Both the position numbers and the translations under genes were made by a program. From Pectinophora gossypiella (taxonomy: Eukaryota; Arthropoda; Insecta; Lepidoptera; Gelechiidae), in NCBI RefSeq assembly GCF_024362695.1, contig NC_065406.1:6200001-6264000 (forward strand): a stretch of DNA of 64,000 bases. Direction: 5' to 3'. This document shows, one piece after another, positions 45,665 through 57,220 of this stretch. The notes under the pieces were generated by a model. The model was given only the letters and a program-made list of their open reading frames with translations. It was not told where the DNA came from and ran no database searches. Numbering within the stretch: the first letter of the stretch is position 1; every line of letters begins with the position of its first letter.

Positions 45665-45794
45665 TGTAAGATATTTTAGTTAAGATTTGTTATAATAATG
45701 TAAATAAACAGTTTTTACTTAAGAATTGCACTTTTATTTTTAGTAACTCCCCACATGTACATAGCTTACGTATACAATCTCACACACGACATAG

Positions 45795-47853
45795 GTGTGC
45801 GTTACCCCAACAAGAAAGTATCTCCTAGAGTTATATGAGTAGAACGTATAGTTGGTGCCTTATCTGCAGTAAATGTGCCCCCACATAAAAAATGTGTGCC
45901 CCCTGTCGTTTCGAAAAAAAATCGAAAAAACGATTCTTGCTGGGGTAACGTTTTTCTAGCAGGAAAATTCTAAACGAATGATCGGAGAGAGAAAAACTGT
46001 GCATGGCCAGATAGCTTATATGTGTGCCAAAATGTGCCCCCAAAAATAAAATCTGTGCCCCTTCAGATTTTCGAGATATTGCATTTCCTGCTGGAGTAAC
46101 GTTTTGATGAATAGTATATCTCTAAAACCATTGCATGTGCCCCTGTAGAATAAACATACGCGAGTAGCTCTTAATGTGTGCCCCTTTGTGCCCCAATTAG
46201 ATTTTAGAAAATATTTATAGTTTTCAAGTTATCGCGGTTTTATGAAAACCCGAAAAAACATCGCAGCGCCTAAATGAGACAAGGCATAACTTCGCTGAAA
46301 ACTGTATTCGGTCTTTCTTGACGCTAATAATAACCATACAAAGTTTCAAAAATGTTCATGCATGCGTTTTTGAATAATCTTGCTAAAAGTAAAAACGATG
46401 GTGTCATAACTTTGACGGCAAAATACAAGGAACTGGCACAATCCCAGATGTGTAGGTGTAAACCAAAATCTTGTGCCTTTAGTCAAAAATATATGGTGAA
46501 AATATTGAGCTTCAAATGTTACGCATTAAGTAAATATAAACAAAAAACCAAAATATGTAAACAACGGCTGGTTATCCGACCAAATCTGAATGACTACTAA
46601 AAAGCGACGGATTCATACTTAACGAGGACCTTCTTTATTGGACGTATTATACCTAAGCTGTTGTCCTTACAGTCGCGTTCAAAAGTTTTGAGGGCTAATT
46701 AAAAAATATATTAAATGCACCTTGTGACTATATAAATGAAACATAGTTTTAACTCTGCTTTACAATAAATGTGACTTACATTAGTATAAAAATACAGGTA
46801 TGTCACAAAACAGTTTGGTCACGATTTTGAGCATGTTAGTCACATGTACATTTTATTTGAAAATGGCTCTTATAAATGTACTTAATCATGTGTAAGGTCA
46901 TAGAAACAGCTATTAAAATATAATCCAATAACAACTTTATTTTATTAGTTATTATTTTTCTACTTCAGTGTACTCAGGCACAACACGTGTGAACCGGTTA
47001 GTGAGTAAAGTAAAGAAGGTCATCGATATGTATGAATCCGTCGCTTTTTAGTAGTCATTCAGATTTGGTCGGATAACCAGCCGTTGTTTACATATTTTGG
47101 TTTTTTGTTTATATTTACTTAATGCGTAACATTTGAAGCTCAATATTTTCACCATATATTTTTGACTAAAGGCACAAGATTTTGGTTTACACCTACACAT
47201 CTGGGATTGTGCCAGTTCCTTGTATTTTGCCGTCAAAGTTATGACACCATCGTTTTTACTTTTAGCAAGATTATTCAAAAACGCATGCATGAACATTTTT
47301 GAAACTTTGTATGGTTATTATTAGCGTCAAGAAAGACCGAATACAGTTTTCAGCGAAGTTATGCCTTGTCTCATTTAGGCGCTGCGATGTTTTTTCGGGT
47401 TTTCATAAAACCGCGATAACTTGAAAACTATAAATATTTTCTAAAATCTAATTGGGGCACAAAGGGGCACACATTAAGAGCTACTCGCGTATGTTTATTC
47501 TACAGGGGCACATGCAATGGTTTTAGAGATATACTATTCATCAAAACGTTACTCCAGCAGGAAATGCAATATCTCGAAAATCTGAAGGGGCACAGATTTT
47601 ATTTTTGGGGGCACATTTTGGCACACATATAAGCTATCTGGCCATGCACAGTTTTTCTCTCTCCGATCATTCGTTTAGAATTTTCCTGCTAGAAAAACGT
47701 TACCCCAGCAAGAATCGTTTTTTCGATTTTTTTTCGAAACGACAGGGGGCACACATTTTTTATGTGGGGGCACATTTACTGCAGATAAGGCACCAACTAT
47801 ACGTTCTACTCATATAACTCTAGGAGATACTTTCTTGTTGGGGTAACGCACAC
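45795..47853. mobile_element. Foldback (Mutator-like) element, two 824-bp inverted arms
   Basis: The arms at 45795-46618 and 47030-47853 appear to be perfect inverted copies; equal-length chance frames in each arm translate identically. The spacer is 411 bp (46619-47029). The termini are GTGTGCGTTACCCC and its complement. The target duplication is ACGACATAG (45786-45794 and 47854-47862), 9 bp, inside the copia 5' LTR. Long foldback arms plus a 9-bp duplication fit Mutator/Foldback (FB)-type DNA transposons. Neither arms nor spacer encode a transposase, so this is a non-autonomous copy. The two 82-aa and two 70-aa frames are not genes. Confidence 0.93.
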
Positions 47854-47932
47854 ACGACATAGACAAAGTTTTTTTATATTTTTATCAGCAATCTTACAAG
47901 CAAATGTTTGAAATTATTCTTCCAACAGTTAC

Positions 47933-50900
47933 ATGGTGTATGGTCGAGCTCAGTTTACACTAACAAAGTTGTATCGACCATTATAGACGGCGATACGGCT
48001 CACCACCTATCACGTTGATCTAACAGAAAGCTCGGTGAGGTTTGGGTTCATCTCGCGATGGATGTTCCTCTGGCTACTCCAATTAAGATATATTCGTGAG
48101 TTCCATTGACATTCAGAATTTGCCTTTCAACTGTTTTAAGACAGTAGTTAAACAGAAACTTTGCAAAAAAGGTCATTATAAGGTTAGTGATTATTTAGAA
48201 GATATGAATGCATGCATTAGGCAGCAAAATTACTCAATTGTATAACAATATTTTATGTTTATTTTTTTAAAAAGAACGTCTAGGGTCCTGTGCCGAGGTT
48301 TTTCTTGCAGCTTCTTTTCCCCGGCTATACAGGTTGTGAGAGCCGCAGTAGTTTAGGCGGATGAGACGTTCGTTATGTAAAAATTGACGATTCAAAGTGT
48401 AACTATGTTACCTACTGAATAAAGATATTTTTGAATTTGAATTTGAACTTATGTCTTGTCGAGATCTACGTTCCGACAGAAGATGTTAACTATAGTGCGT
48501 TAGTGATACATTGGAGCTCTGGTCACGTTTCGATCAAAAAACTACGGAGTTTGTTTCCTTGTGACTTAGGTAATTGATTTCTCGTTTGGAAAAAACTTTT
48601 GCCTCCTTCCGAAAAAGACTCATCTTTCCAGAATTTGTACACTTTTCTAATGTAGTTTTTAGTATAATAGCAAATCGCAAAATAAAATCTACGTCTTAGA
48701 GCGTTATGTACTTCACAGAAATAGTCGTCGTAGAAAAAATTATAATAAATTTTACTTTCAGTTCTCGGCATTATTGGAATCAGCTCGAAGTAAATACTTT
48801 CCGTAACTTTGCCTGATTGCGTATTCTTAAATTTAAAAGGTAGTGTGTGTAGGTTGTGTCGGATCGTATTCAGAATAAGTTTCAGTAAAATTCACGTCCT
48901 AAAATACTGAGGGCACTGACTCATACCTACTTACTTACTAATAGAAAATTAACAAGTGTAATTATTTATTTTGCAGTTGTTTAGTAGACTTGAAATTCTA
49001 GACTAGACCTTTATAAGACTCTACAATATAAAGTAGGTAGGTACTCTAATTTCGTATTACAATTGTGCTATAAATCTTTCGTCCGACTCTTTGTTTGGAC
49101 ATGGAATTGATAAACCATAATACTATACAATTCATTTGGAGATCCTTTAATCCCTTGGCTTTGTAGTTGACGACTAGGGTATTGTTGTATTTCGAAATCA
49201 CACGAACAGCTTACGATTGACATATACAAATAAGTCATTTAAATCGTTGCAAGAATCAGCAAGCAACCATGAAAAATGTGTTAATTAATTATGAATAATT
49301 TCAATCATAGAACAACCGTTTATTTAAATTAAGGTTAATTGTTTTTTGTGTATTTAAAATATATATTGTTACTTTTTTTAAGATAGATTTATTAAAGATT
49401 AAATGTTCCTTTAATTATAAATTATTTAATTCTAATATTCGCACGCTGTATGGTTGAGTGATGGACTTTTGATATAAGTAATGTATATTTACGATCTTTT
49501 GTACCACTCTAGAGTAAATAAATTTTATTTCATTTCATTTCATTTCAAATTGAACGAAATTCTATAAATGGAAGAAATGTTGATAGAACTCAGAAAAGTG
49601 CAGCTTTTGTATGTCGACGACTATTCTTTGTATAAGGATGCTAATCCAGAAAAAAAAATTATCTAATGTTAAATTGAGCTTAGCAACACCGCTGCTATCA
49701 TAGCTAGTCTTGTCAATTCTACAAACAAAATAATTCAGTGCATAGAGCAACGAACTTTCGCAGAGAAATGTCGAAAATTACGTACTCAGCACGTACACAA
49801 ACATAAAACTCTTCAAAACGGTTGGATAGTTCTTAAAAGCAGCAAGCTGTGGTAGGAACATCTTGGCGAAACATTTCTGTAAATTCGGAAACTGTAAAGT
49901 TCCTCCTTGTAATGAGTTGTCTACGTATGTTCTATAAAAAAGATAAGATTCTTTATTTGCCATAAATACAGTGTGACAGATGTCACAAAAAAAATTAGTT
50001 TACCCTGCATTTAAATTACATAAGTCATGCAAAATTTATAACACTTAAAATATAAAAGTGTCAATTCATACAAAGGACCTATAATGAAATTAATTGTTGT
50101 ACTTGTACAGATTTAAATAAATGTCATTAAATTAATTCACATAAACCAAATTTAAATTGATAAAAGTCAATAAAACTTATAGAAAACTAATAAAATAAAA
50201 ATAGAAGTAAGTATAACAAAAATATTTTTCATTCAACAACGTTAAGTCAAAGTTCAAATAATAAAACAAAGTGCAAACATATACGATGCGGGTAGAAATC
50301 TCTCAATTATTTTTCTTACTTAGATATTCTTGAACTGAGTAGAAACACTTTTTCGTTAGCCACGAAACAGTGCGCGTTTAAAATTGTTAAATTGGAGTTT
50401 AAAATCACTCCTTAAAGAGACTCAGGCAGATATTAAAAATTCTAACGAACATGGCATGGCTGTTTCTACTCATGAGCTCAGTTCTCATTTTTGGTAATAT
50501 CAATCTTTCCGGATGCCATGTATTAATACATGTACTTACATCTGATTATACATGTACTTATCTTCACAAGGTGCGTTACGTTTTTATAAGTAAGTAACCT
50601 AATCATTCCTTTGATCTTTGAACTCCCATCAGGACACATCTAACGTCAGGAACATGTTTCAGACCCTTGTCTTGTTGGGTGTAGGCTGGTACCTATATCT
50701 TAGTTTTTAAACACTCCAAACACAATAAATCTTGTTATAAACATCAATCATATCCCAATTATTATTAAAAACATCATTAAAAACCGGACCTGTCAAATCT
50801 TCAAGTTAGGTATTCTTCAAGAGATGATGATGATGATTAAAAATATCATTATCATCGACCGTCCTGGTCCTATTTACGTGGGATCCTCCTGCTACTCCAT

Positions 50901-51520
50901 CTTTTTCTTTTTTTGTTAGAAACATATTTTTTAGTTTCATTAATACATCAAACTGTTGAAGACTGGCGATTTGATAAAAGACAATTTAATTTAAATAAAA
51001 AAAACAATATTATACTTACTTACGCAATATTGCTGATTCCGTGCCTGTTCAGAGCACAAGTTTTCAGAATGGTTAAACTTTCAGCATTAGTCGTCATTGG
51101 CATGCCTGTGCTCACGACTAATGTTTTTGATTCAATTAAAGTTTCAGAAGCGACGCAAGTACTCACAATGTAGGGCAGCCTTGGTTAGCTAACTAGCCGA
51201 ATTGAAACGAATCACTGCTAGTATTTGAATACCACTTGATTAGGTGTCTAACATAACATACTATTATAATATCAAATACGAATAAGGGTATACATGATTG
51301 ATATATTTCCGAATAAAATGTGTTGTTTGTGTCTATATTTACCTGTATTGTTGTTTAAGGTTTTTACTAAAAGAAACTGCTTTATATTCAATAAGTAAAA
51401 TAATAAAATATTTTACAAGTAATAAGTATATTTACGTAATCATTTCATTATAATACATATCTCTATAAGTATTACAAAATATGCACGTCCCACGTGTATA
51501 AAATGTGACAAGATCTTTAC
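47933..51520. other. Intergenic DNA with retroelement tails
   Basis: No gene I can support. LINE-type 3' tails: about 48405-48448 on plus (GAATAAAGATATTTTTGAATTTGAATTTG); about 49510-49555 (TTTCATTTCATTTCATTTC); and about 49930-49975 on minus (TATGGCAAATAAAGAATC). A 50-bp scrap of SINE family 2 (AAAAACCGGACCTGTCAAAT) is at about 50780-50832. Minus-strand frames at 48523-48771 and 49778-49963 are unrecognised. Confidence 0.45.
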
Positions 51521-54500
51521 TTATTTTTTCGGTTTATGATTTTTCGGGTGTGATTTTTCAAAGATACTCTCTTTTATTAAATTGTCGTATATCTTGGCGA
51601 CGGTCGGATACTTCCCAATGTTAAGTTTCAGCCTGTAACAAGACAGTTTTATGTAACTTCGTCATATTCTACAAACAAAATTAGTAACTACTCAAAAGTT
51701 TCAGTTACAAAAGAAGGAGTTACGTTTAATACGAAATAAAATGTTATAATCTTTTGAACAAGTATCTCTGATTTTTTCCAGAATTGTCTTCTTAATGGAA
51801 TGTATAATTGGTAAAGTTTTCCTCGTAAAATTGTATTACATAAATGTATTAAAATTGTTCCTGATATCAGAATGTGCTGCGTGGGAATAGTCTGAAAATT
51901 ATCTCCTTTATTTATAATATACGTAATTTGGATTCCATTTACGTTGACAACTAAATACTTTGCCCATGAAGTAGAAGACGACAAGTGTTATGTAATTGAA
52001 GGCTGGTGATACAATATAGAATGTAGAGAAGTAGTGAAATGGTTTACTTACAGTAAACAGAGTGCTACTTAATAGCAATACAATAAATACAACAAAAAAT
52101 TAAATATTTTCAGATACTTAATTACAAATTAAAAATTATTTTCTGTTCAATTATTTTTTCGGCTGCTGCTATTAACGATAGTTTGTCTATAGTTGCTACC
52201 ATCATTGGTATTGCCATTGGTACGATTCATTTTTTTTTGTCTCTTGTAAGTAGGTACCAGGAGGTTATAAATAGTCGTGTCACAAACTGCGTGTAACTTG
52301 CTGACGTCATTTACGTCGTAAATGGTCCAGAAATTTCGACGAAACTGTTAATTTACTACACAAAAGTTATTCGCGAACTTTGATAGTTTGGCAATTTTGA
52401 ATCTATATGTACGTAATCTATATGTTTTAAAAGTTGAATCGAACTGCGTAGTAATCTGAAAATTGGAGTATGATCGCGAGCAGATTCCCTAAGGCTAGGA
52501 GTTAGTAGTCTTGAATGTATATGCTGAGCCAAACATTCTGATTGGTTATTTTTAGAAGTTTAAATTTAACAACAAGGATAACACAACACAGCCTTCGAAA
52601 GGTGAAATCTTACTGTTTATCAACACAGCTCATTTTCTGTTGTTTGTGGTATAGTTCATGTATAGTTTGTGGGAGTGATATTGGTTTTTATTAACGTTAC
52701 TTATTGTATATTTGCCTCAGATGGTATTATCATCTACTTGGCCGGAGAAATGGGGACCGATGAAGGCTCTCACCCCGAGTGATTCTGATGATGTAACGAG
52801 GGATCATATGACTAATTAACCAATAATTAGTTGTTTTTGTAAACTAGATAGGTATATTATAATTCTAATGAATAGAAGAACTATTTCTATCTCATTACTT
52901 ATATGTACACATACGTCTTTTCTATGTGTGGGAATTAAAATAAGAATATACTTGTACTTCTTTGCCTCAGCTTTTGTCCCGATCATATTTTTGGGGTCCG
53001 CTCTAACTTTTTTCAACATTTTCGCTTTATCTTCGCTTAAAAATATACCTACAGTTAAGTCGCGGAAGCGTTAACTGTCACTCAAATATCGACATTTTCA
53101 TTAAGGCTGAGTCTGCACAAAATAATAAATCAAGAGGCTTCGCTTAATTTGAGGGTATCCTCGTCAGCTCGTACAAGGGTATGAGATGACGAGCGTCAGA
53201 AGGTATTTGAAAATGGTCGTGTGACCTTCGCTAGTCGAAGGGTGCGATGGAAATGGTCCTCACATAAATCGGATTAAAATGTGACAGTAAAACTATTTAC
53301 ATCCTGAAAAATGCGCGATATGTATCAGGATCCGAGGGATTGAGGGCTGAAGAAGGGCTTCTCAAGGGATAGCGGTAACATACATACATACATAAACTCA
53401 CGCCCGTAATCCCTAATGGGGTGGGCAGAGCCACAAGTAATCAAAGACAACTTGCAGCCACTGTTGATACGAGCGGTTGTTGTTGAGCGGTAACATAAAG
53501 AAACATAATATGATTTGTATGAAAATGGCAAGTTTCTAAGGTGAGAATCAGGAAGCGTCATTTGGAAATAAACGTATCAGTTGTAGAATAAGGAAAATAT
53601 TTATATTTGAATAAATATTTGCATTCATTTACACTACTTCAAAGAAAAATGACTGAGATAATTTCGGCTTAATTTACTAGGTACTTATTTTACCTTTCTC
53701 GTCATTCAACCTACCTGGTAGTACAATTATACAGCTGGGGTACGAAGCATAAGTCGGCCATGGTGATCTGGTCTCCGACGCAGAACCTTCTAGAAGTTCT
53801 GACGAGGAGAGCCTCTAGGGTTTGCAACCCTCGCTCCGTGTTCTGCTGCGCGAATTCTTGGAACTGCTCCTCATTGAGAAACTTGGACTTTAAGCCGACG
53901 TTCTGGAGCGGCTGGATGCCTGATACTATTGTCTGTGAGGAATAATAGATAAAGCTGGTCATTATTTTTAAATTTGTTTAGTTTATTTTATAGAAATGCG
54001 CGATGCATTGAACGTTCGGCATGTCACTGCATTGATTGATGTAAAATTCCAGGGTGAGAGCCCCTAGCGCTCTCCATTTGTCCGGCCAAGTAGTTAATGC
54101 CATTTGCGGAAAATCTACAATAAGTCACGTCTAAAAAATATGTCAAACACTTTTGAGTGAATTCTCTTCTAGGTTCCTGCCATAATGTTTGTATTCAACG
54201 CACCTTAGCTACCTAAAGAATCAGACGTTGAAGAAAAATAATGAATTCTTTTCGATTAATTGTGATAACTGTAAAATATTGCAATGTCCCACTTATATTT
54301 TTCCTCGATGTTCGAGGACTGAATTCAAAAGTCATTATACGAAATTTGTGCTGAAATGTACTAAAAGCCTTGAGCGCTAAATGGTATGCCCCATACACCG
54401 GCCATCCTGACGTCAGCACTGGGGTGTATTTCCATATCTCATAGCTACCTCACATATTTCCCTCATGCGGGCTCTGAGTATCGGCGTGTCAGGCTCCAGG

Positions 54501-54572
54501 GTCGGCTCAGGTCTCGTCTCCTCCAGGTATTGCAGGATAGCCATCGACTCCACCAGGGTTTCTCCATCTACG
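51521..54572 (-). CDS. GSTZ1: Glutathione S-transferase zeta / maleylacetoacetate isomerase, last 3 exons
   Basis: GSTZ isomerises maleylacetoacetate to fumarylacetoacetate in tyrosine breakdown, using glutathione. Exons 54449-54572, 53715-53932 and 51521-51632 join in phase at GT-AG sites, giving about 151 C-terminal residues. The first holds VDGETLVESMAILQYLEETR; the 'ESxAIxxYLEETRP' part is the zeta-class glutathione-contact segment. The second has GIQPLQN and CVGDQITMADLCFVPQ, hallmark zeta-class sequence. The third ends with a basic tail after KYPTVAKIYDNL. The N-terminal thioredoxin-fold exons with the SSCSWR active-site motif are not visible up to 64000, so they lie further right or are lost. 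A Tc1-type MITE sits 9 bp upstream of the first visible exon. Confidence 0.9.
51688..51984 (-). other. Unassigned 98-aa frame inside a GSTZ intron
   Basis: Open frame with no recognised domain (contains AKYLVVNVNGIQITYII). It lies between the last two GSTZ exons on the same strand. It is likely chance in AT-rich DNA or a decayed insertion, and is recorded only because it is one of the longer unexplained frames. Confidence 0.15.
52712..52785 (-). repeat. A-tailed retroelement (family B) fragment in GSTZ intron
   Basis: The reverse complement reads GGTGAGAGCCTTCATCGG ... CCATTTCTCCGGCCAAGTAG ... CCATCTGAGGCAAATA. It matches the 3' half of the complete copy at 61925-62179. Confidence 0.7.
53370..53480. 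repeat. Degenerate repeat shared with 38040-38110 and 20780-20860
   Basis: Core CACGCCCGTAATCCCTAATG ... GCCACAAGTAATCAAAGAC ... CTTGCAGCCACT. Weaker copies are at 38046-38110 and in a collagen intron at about 20780-20860. This is a lepidopteran interspersed repeat. Confidence 0.5.
54045..54150 (+). repeat. A-tailed retroelement (family B) fragment in GSTZ intron
   Basis: GGTGAGAGCCCCTAGCGCTC, CCGGCCAAGTAGTTAATGCC and ACAATAAGTCACGTCTAAAA match the 3' half of the complete copy at 61925-62179. Confidence 0.75.
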
Positions 54573-54581
54573 CTATGTATA

Positions 54582-54931
54582 CAGGGTGTTAAAAATTCCA
54601 CTTGATATCAACTCAGAATCATGGTCTGAATCATCCCCCTCAGTATTCGTTACGGTGTCACTAACACCCATACCTACTTGTATGGCTACCGTATGTACTT
54701 GTGTGGGGTGTAAGTGACATCGTAACGAATACTGAGGGGTATGATTCAGCTGATTATTCTGAGTTAATATCAAGTGGAATTTTTCATCGCAAAAGTATAT
54801 AATTGAAAATAATTTTAAAAAAAACTAAAACAATCGTGAATTTTGCGACGAAAAATTCCACTTGATATTAACTCAGAATCATGGCCTGAATCATCCCCCT
54901 GAGTATTCGTTACGATGTCACTAACACCCTG
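54582..54931. mobile_element. TA-flanked foldback MITE with three repeat modules
   Basis: The ends are CAGGGTGTTA and its complement, with TA on both sides (54580-54581 and 54932-54933), as for Tc1/mariner-type targets. A module containing TTCCACTTGATAT, ACTCAGAATCATGG and TATTCGTTACG occurs three times: plus at 54596-54670, inverted at 54706-54785 and plus again at 54855-54931. The element seems to be a partial self-duplication. It starts 9 bp from the GSTZ exon at 54449-54572. Confidence 0.75.
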
Positions 54932-54989
54932 TATGTACAGTATTAGCAATTTGTATTTGAATTTAATTTGTTTGTTTGTTTTTACAAGT

Positions 54990-55145
54990 CTGGATTCTTC
55001 TACTCTGTACCGGCGTGCGTGTATGAAGCGATTGATGAATGTGGATGAAGCAAGACAAATGTGTCAGGATCGAAGCAAATGGAATTCTATAGTCTCTGCT
55101 TACCCTGGTGGGAAAAAGGCGTGAGTTTATGTATGTATGTATGGA
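54990..55145 (+). repeat. 3' end of a non-LTR retrotransposon
   Basis: A frame ends MCQDRSKWNSIVSAYPGGKK then stop, followed by GTATGTATGTATGG. 'QDRxxWxSIVxA' just before the stop codon is how ORF2 of many lepidopteran non-LTR elements ends. Only the last few dozen codons are present. Confidence 0.65.
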
Positions 55146-55842
55146 TTCTCTAAGCTCCCCAAACAAAATAAAATAAAATAAAATTTTTCTACGGTTAGGT
55201 ATAGGCCTACTCTTTGAGCTACCACTTCTCTCTGCTCTAAGAGAATTGGGTATTAGTTTGCTAGGTCATAGATAAACTATAAAATTCTGATTACTAAATA
55301 ATGACACGTGTTGACAAAAAACGTTTTCTTTTTCATTATTTAACTAATTGATGAATTTTAATAATGAAAAATGTAATAAGTGCAATATTTTGTCACGTTT
55401 TTCTATGACGTCACAGGTTGCTTTTTTCATACAAATTCCATAGGAATTTCGTGTATTGAGTTATAGTAAAAAGTAGCTGATTTGACTAGTTGGAAAATAT
55501 CCTATTCCCTCAATTCCGGCTATTTTTTAAATTTAATTACTTACTTAATAACAAAATAAATACATTTTTAAACACAATCGCCAAACTGGAAGACAGTTTG
55601 TTGGCGAATTCATGCACTCACCACTTAGAGCTTGACGCCAAGCGCGATGAATTGAAAGCCCGTCCATCTGCGGCGATCAATTATACATATTTAAGTGGTG
55701 TGCTCACATGCCCGCAAGAATACAAGAATACAATCGGTTTCCAAGATGGGGCGAAATATGGAGAATATGTTCAGTCCTTCCGGGGTTCTGAAGTCGTCGA
55801 CGTCCTAGTGTTGTCACGGGATCCACTCTAGGTCCACTTACC

Positions 55843-55876
55843 TAACCTGGAGATTTGACAGGTCCGATTTTATACA
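55843..55876 (-). repeat. SINE family 2 3' fragment
   Basis: The reverse complement, AAAATCGGACCTGTCAAATC then TCCAGGTTAGGTAAG, matches the 3' part of the complete SINE at 57221-57567. Confidence 0.65.
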
Positions 55877-56020
55877 ATTAAGGTACACGTAAACGACGCA
55901 CGAACATTTTTATATGGATTTTATACTTTTTATAAATTATGTACAATTTCCTTATCCCGACGACCCTATTACTCTAGCCATAGAGGCAGCCAATCAGCTC
56001 GCGACACCAAACACTTCAGG

Positions 56021-56265
56021 ACCCCGATACTGACCCCGCCGGCGTGGTCGTCGATTTCCCTCATTCAGCGCTTATCGCTATCGACCCACTAGGGTAGATT
56101 AATTCTTTCAAATATTTTTCCTCTCAGACGACGCCCTGAGCCTCTCTCTCAGGCCTGTTGTCTTAAACGTTGTACCGGGTGAGAGCCTTCAGCGCTCCCC
56201 ATTTGTCCGGCCAAGTAGTTAATGCCATCTGCGGCAAATCTACAATATGGCACGTCAAAAAAAAA
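56021..56265 (+). mobile_element. A-tailed short retroelement (family B), near-complete copy
   Basis: Starts ACCCCGATAC and ends CACGTC then poly(A), colinear with the complete copy at 61925-62179 apart from small changes in the middle. No clear target duplication. No coding capacity. Confidence 0.75.
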
Positions 56266-57206
56266 CATGCCCGCTATGTGCGAGGATCTTTTTCAATAAG
56301 ATTGTCTATATAAGCCACATGCGAGCACGTGAACGTCGGAGTTGAAGCAGTCGCCGTAGCCGAAATCGGCTGGATCACATCATCATCACTTATATCTATA
56401 CAAATGCATACAGTGCTTCCCAAGTGCGTCCTACTTACACATGACATGAGAGTATTAATTATACAGAAGGGTATAAAGCATGATATCACTGGCAGAGATA
56501 GATTGCTTATAGCAAAAAAAGTTCGGTATCTGCGATCTCGCTTCACCTATATTTTTCGCAGAAATGCAGTAATTTGTTTGGGTAAAGTAAGGGATAACCT
56601 GATTATATCTCTTAAAAAATGAAGGACTTTCCAGGCTAAGTTCCTCAAAAAAATATAGATGGCGTTGTTCATATTTATAATGTGATAATTTAATTACCTA
56701 TTTTCTTATTACTCGGGTACATAGTCATTCAAAAATATAATGAAATGGCAGAAGCGTATATAAAATATAATTGTTACTTGATATTTAGATCAGATGGTAT
56801 AGAATTATGTTGGTATAGAATTGTGTTGTTGTATTATGTTACTTCTCTTTATTTTGGTCAGAATAATAATCAGGATATATAATAATAAATGTAAACAACA
56901 TTTATTACAACATTAATATTTCTTTTATCAAATTCTATCGAATCGAATATTTTATTTGAAGGACATATTTTATAGTTAAGTGAAGCTATTCAGGTTTCTT
57001 GTAAGACGTAATACTTAGAGGTTGCGCTTATCTAAAAATAGGAAACTTTTTCATATAGACACTGAATTGTACGCTAATGCATATGCTAGGTCAGGATTTT
57101 CCACTAACTCAAGAAGCAAGGAATCCAAGTTATTATTTTTAAGGAAAAGTCATTGAATGCGTCTAATAAATTACATAATTCGCAATGTGGTCTCCTTACT
57201 TGTACC
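56266..57206. other. Non-coding stretch, nothing recognised
   Basis: AT-rich DNA between two retroelements. The short frames on both strands (for example 56329-56622) have no recognisable domain. Confidence 0.45.
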
Positions 57207-57220
57207 TATAATAAAATATA

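Larger units (their letters stand above)
41254..47927 (-). mobile_element. Ty1/copia LTR retrotransposon, split by a nested foldback element
   Basis: Two 195-bp LTRs: 41254-41448 (3' LTR) and 45665-45794 plus 47863-47927 (5' LTR, interrupted). They read as identical by eye. On minus each starts TGTTGGAAG and ends TATCTTACA. GTTAC flanks both sides (41249-41253, 47928-47932). The primer site TGGTAGCAGAG (45654-45664, minus) directly follows the 5' LTR and fits the 3' end of initiator tRNA-Met. A purine tract (AAGAGGGAG) abuts the 3' LTR. Without the nested element and its extra target copy it is about 4.6 kb. Identical LTRs and an intact duplication argue for recent insertion. Confidence 0.95.

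Noticed and set aside
46352..47296. Two identical 82-residue frames on opposite strands
   Set aside because: They are the same arm sequence of the foldback palindrome read in both orientations, with no domain and no sign of translation.
49778..49963. Minus-strand frame with FLPQLAAFKNYPTV, faintly like the GSTZ C-terminus
   Set aside because: Resemblance to FVPQL...KYPTVAK is short and the catalytic-domain context is missing. It abuts a LINE tail, so I cannot call a GST pseudogene.
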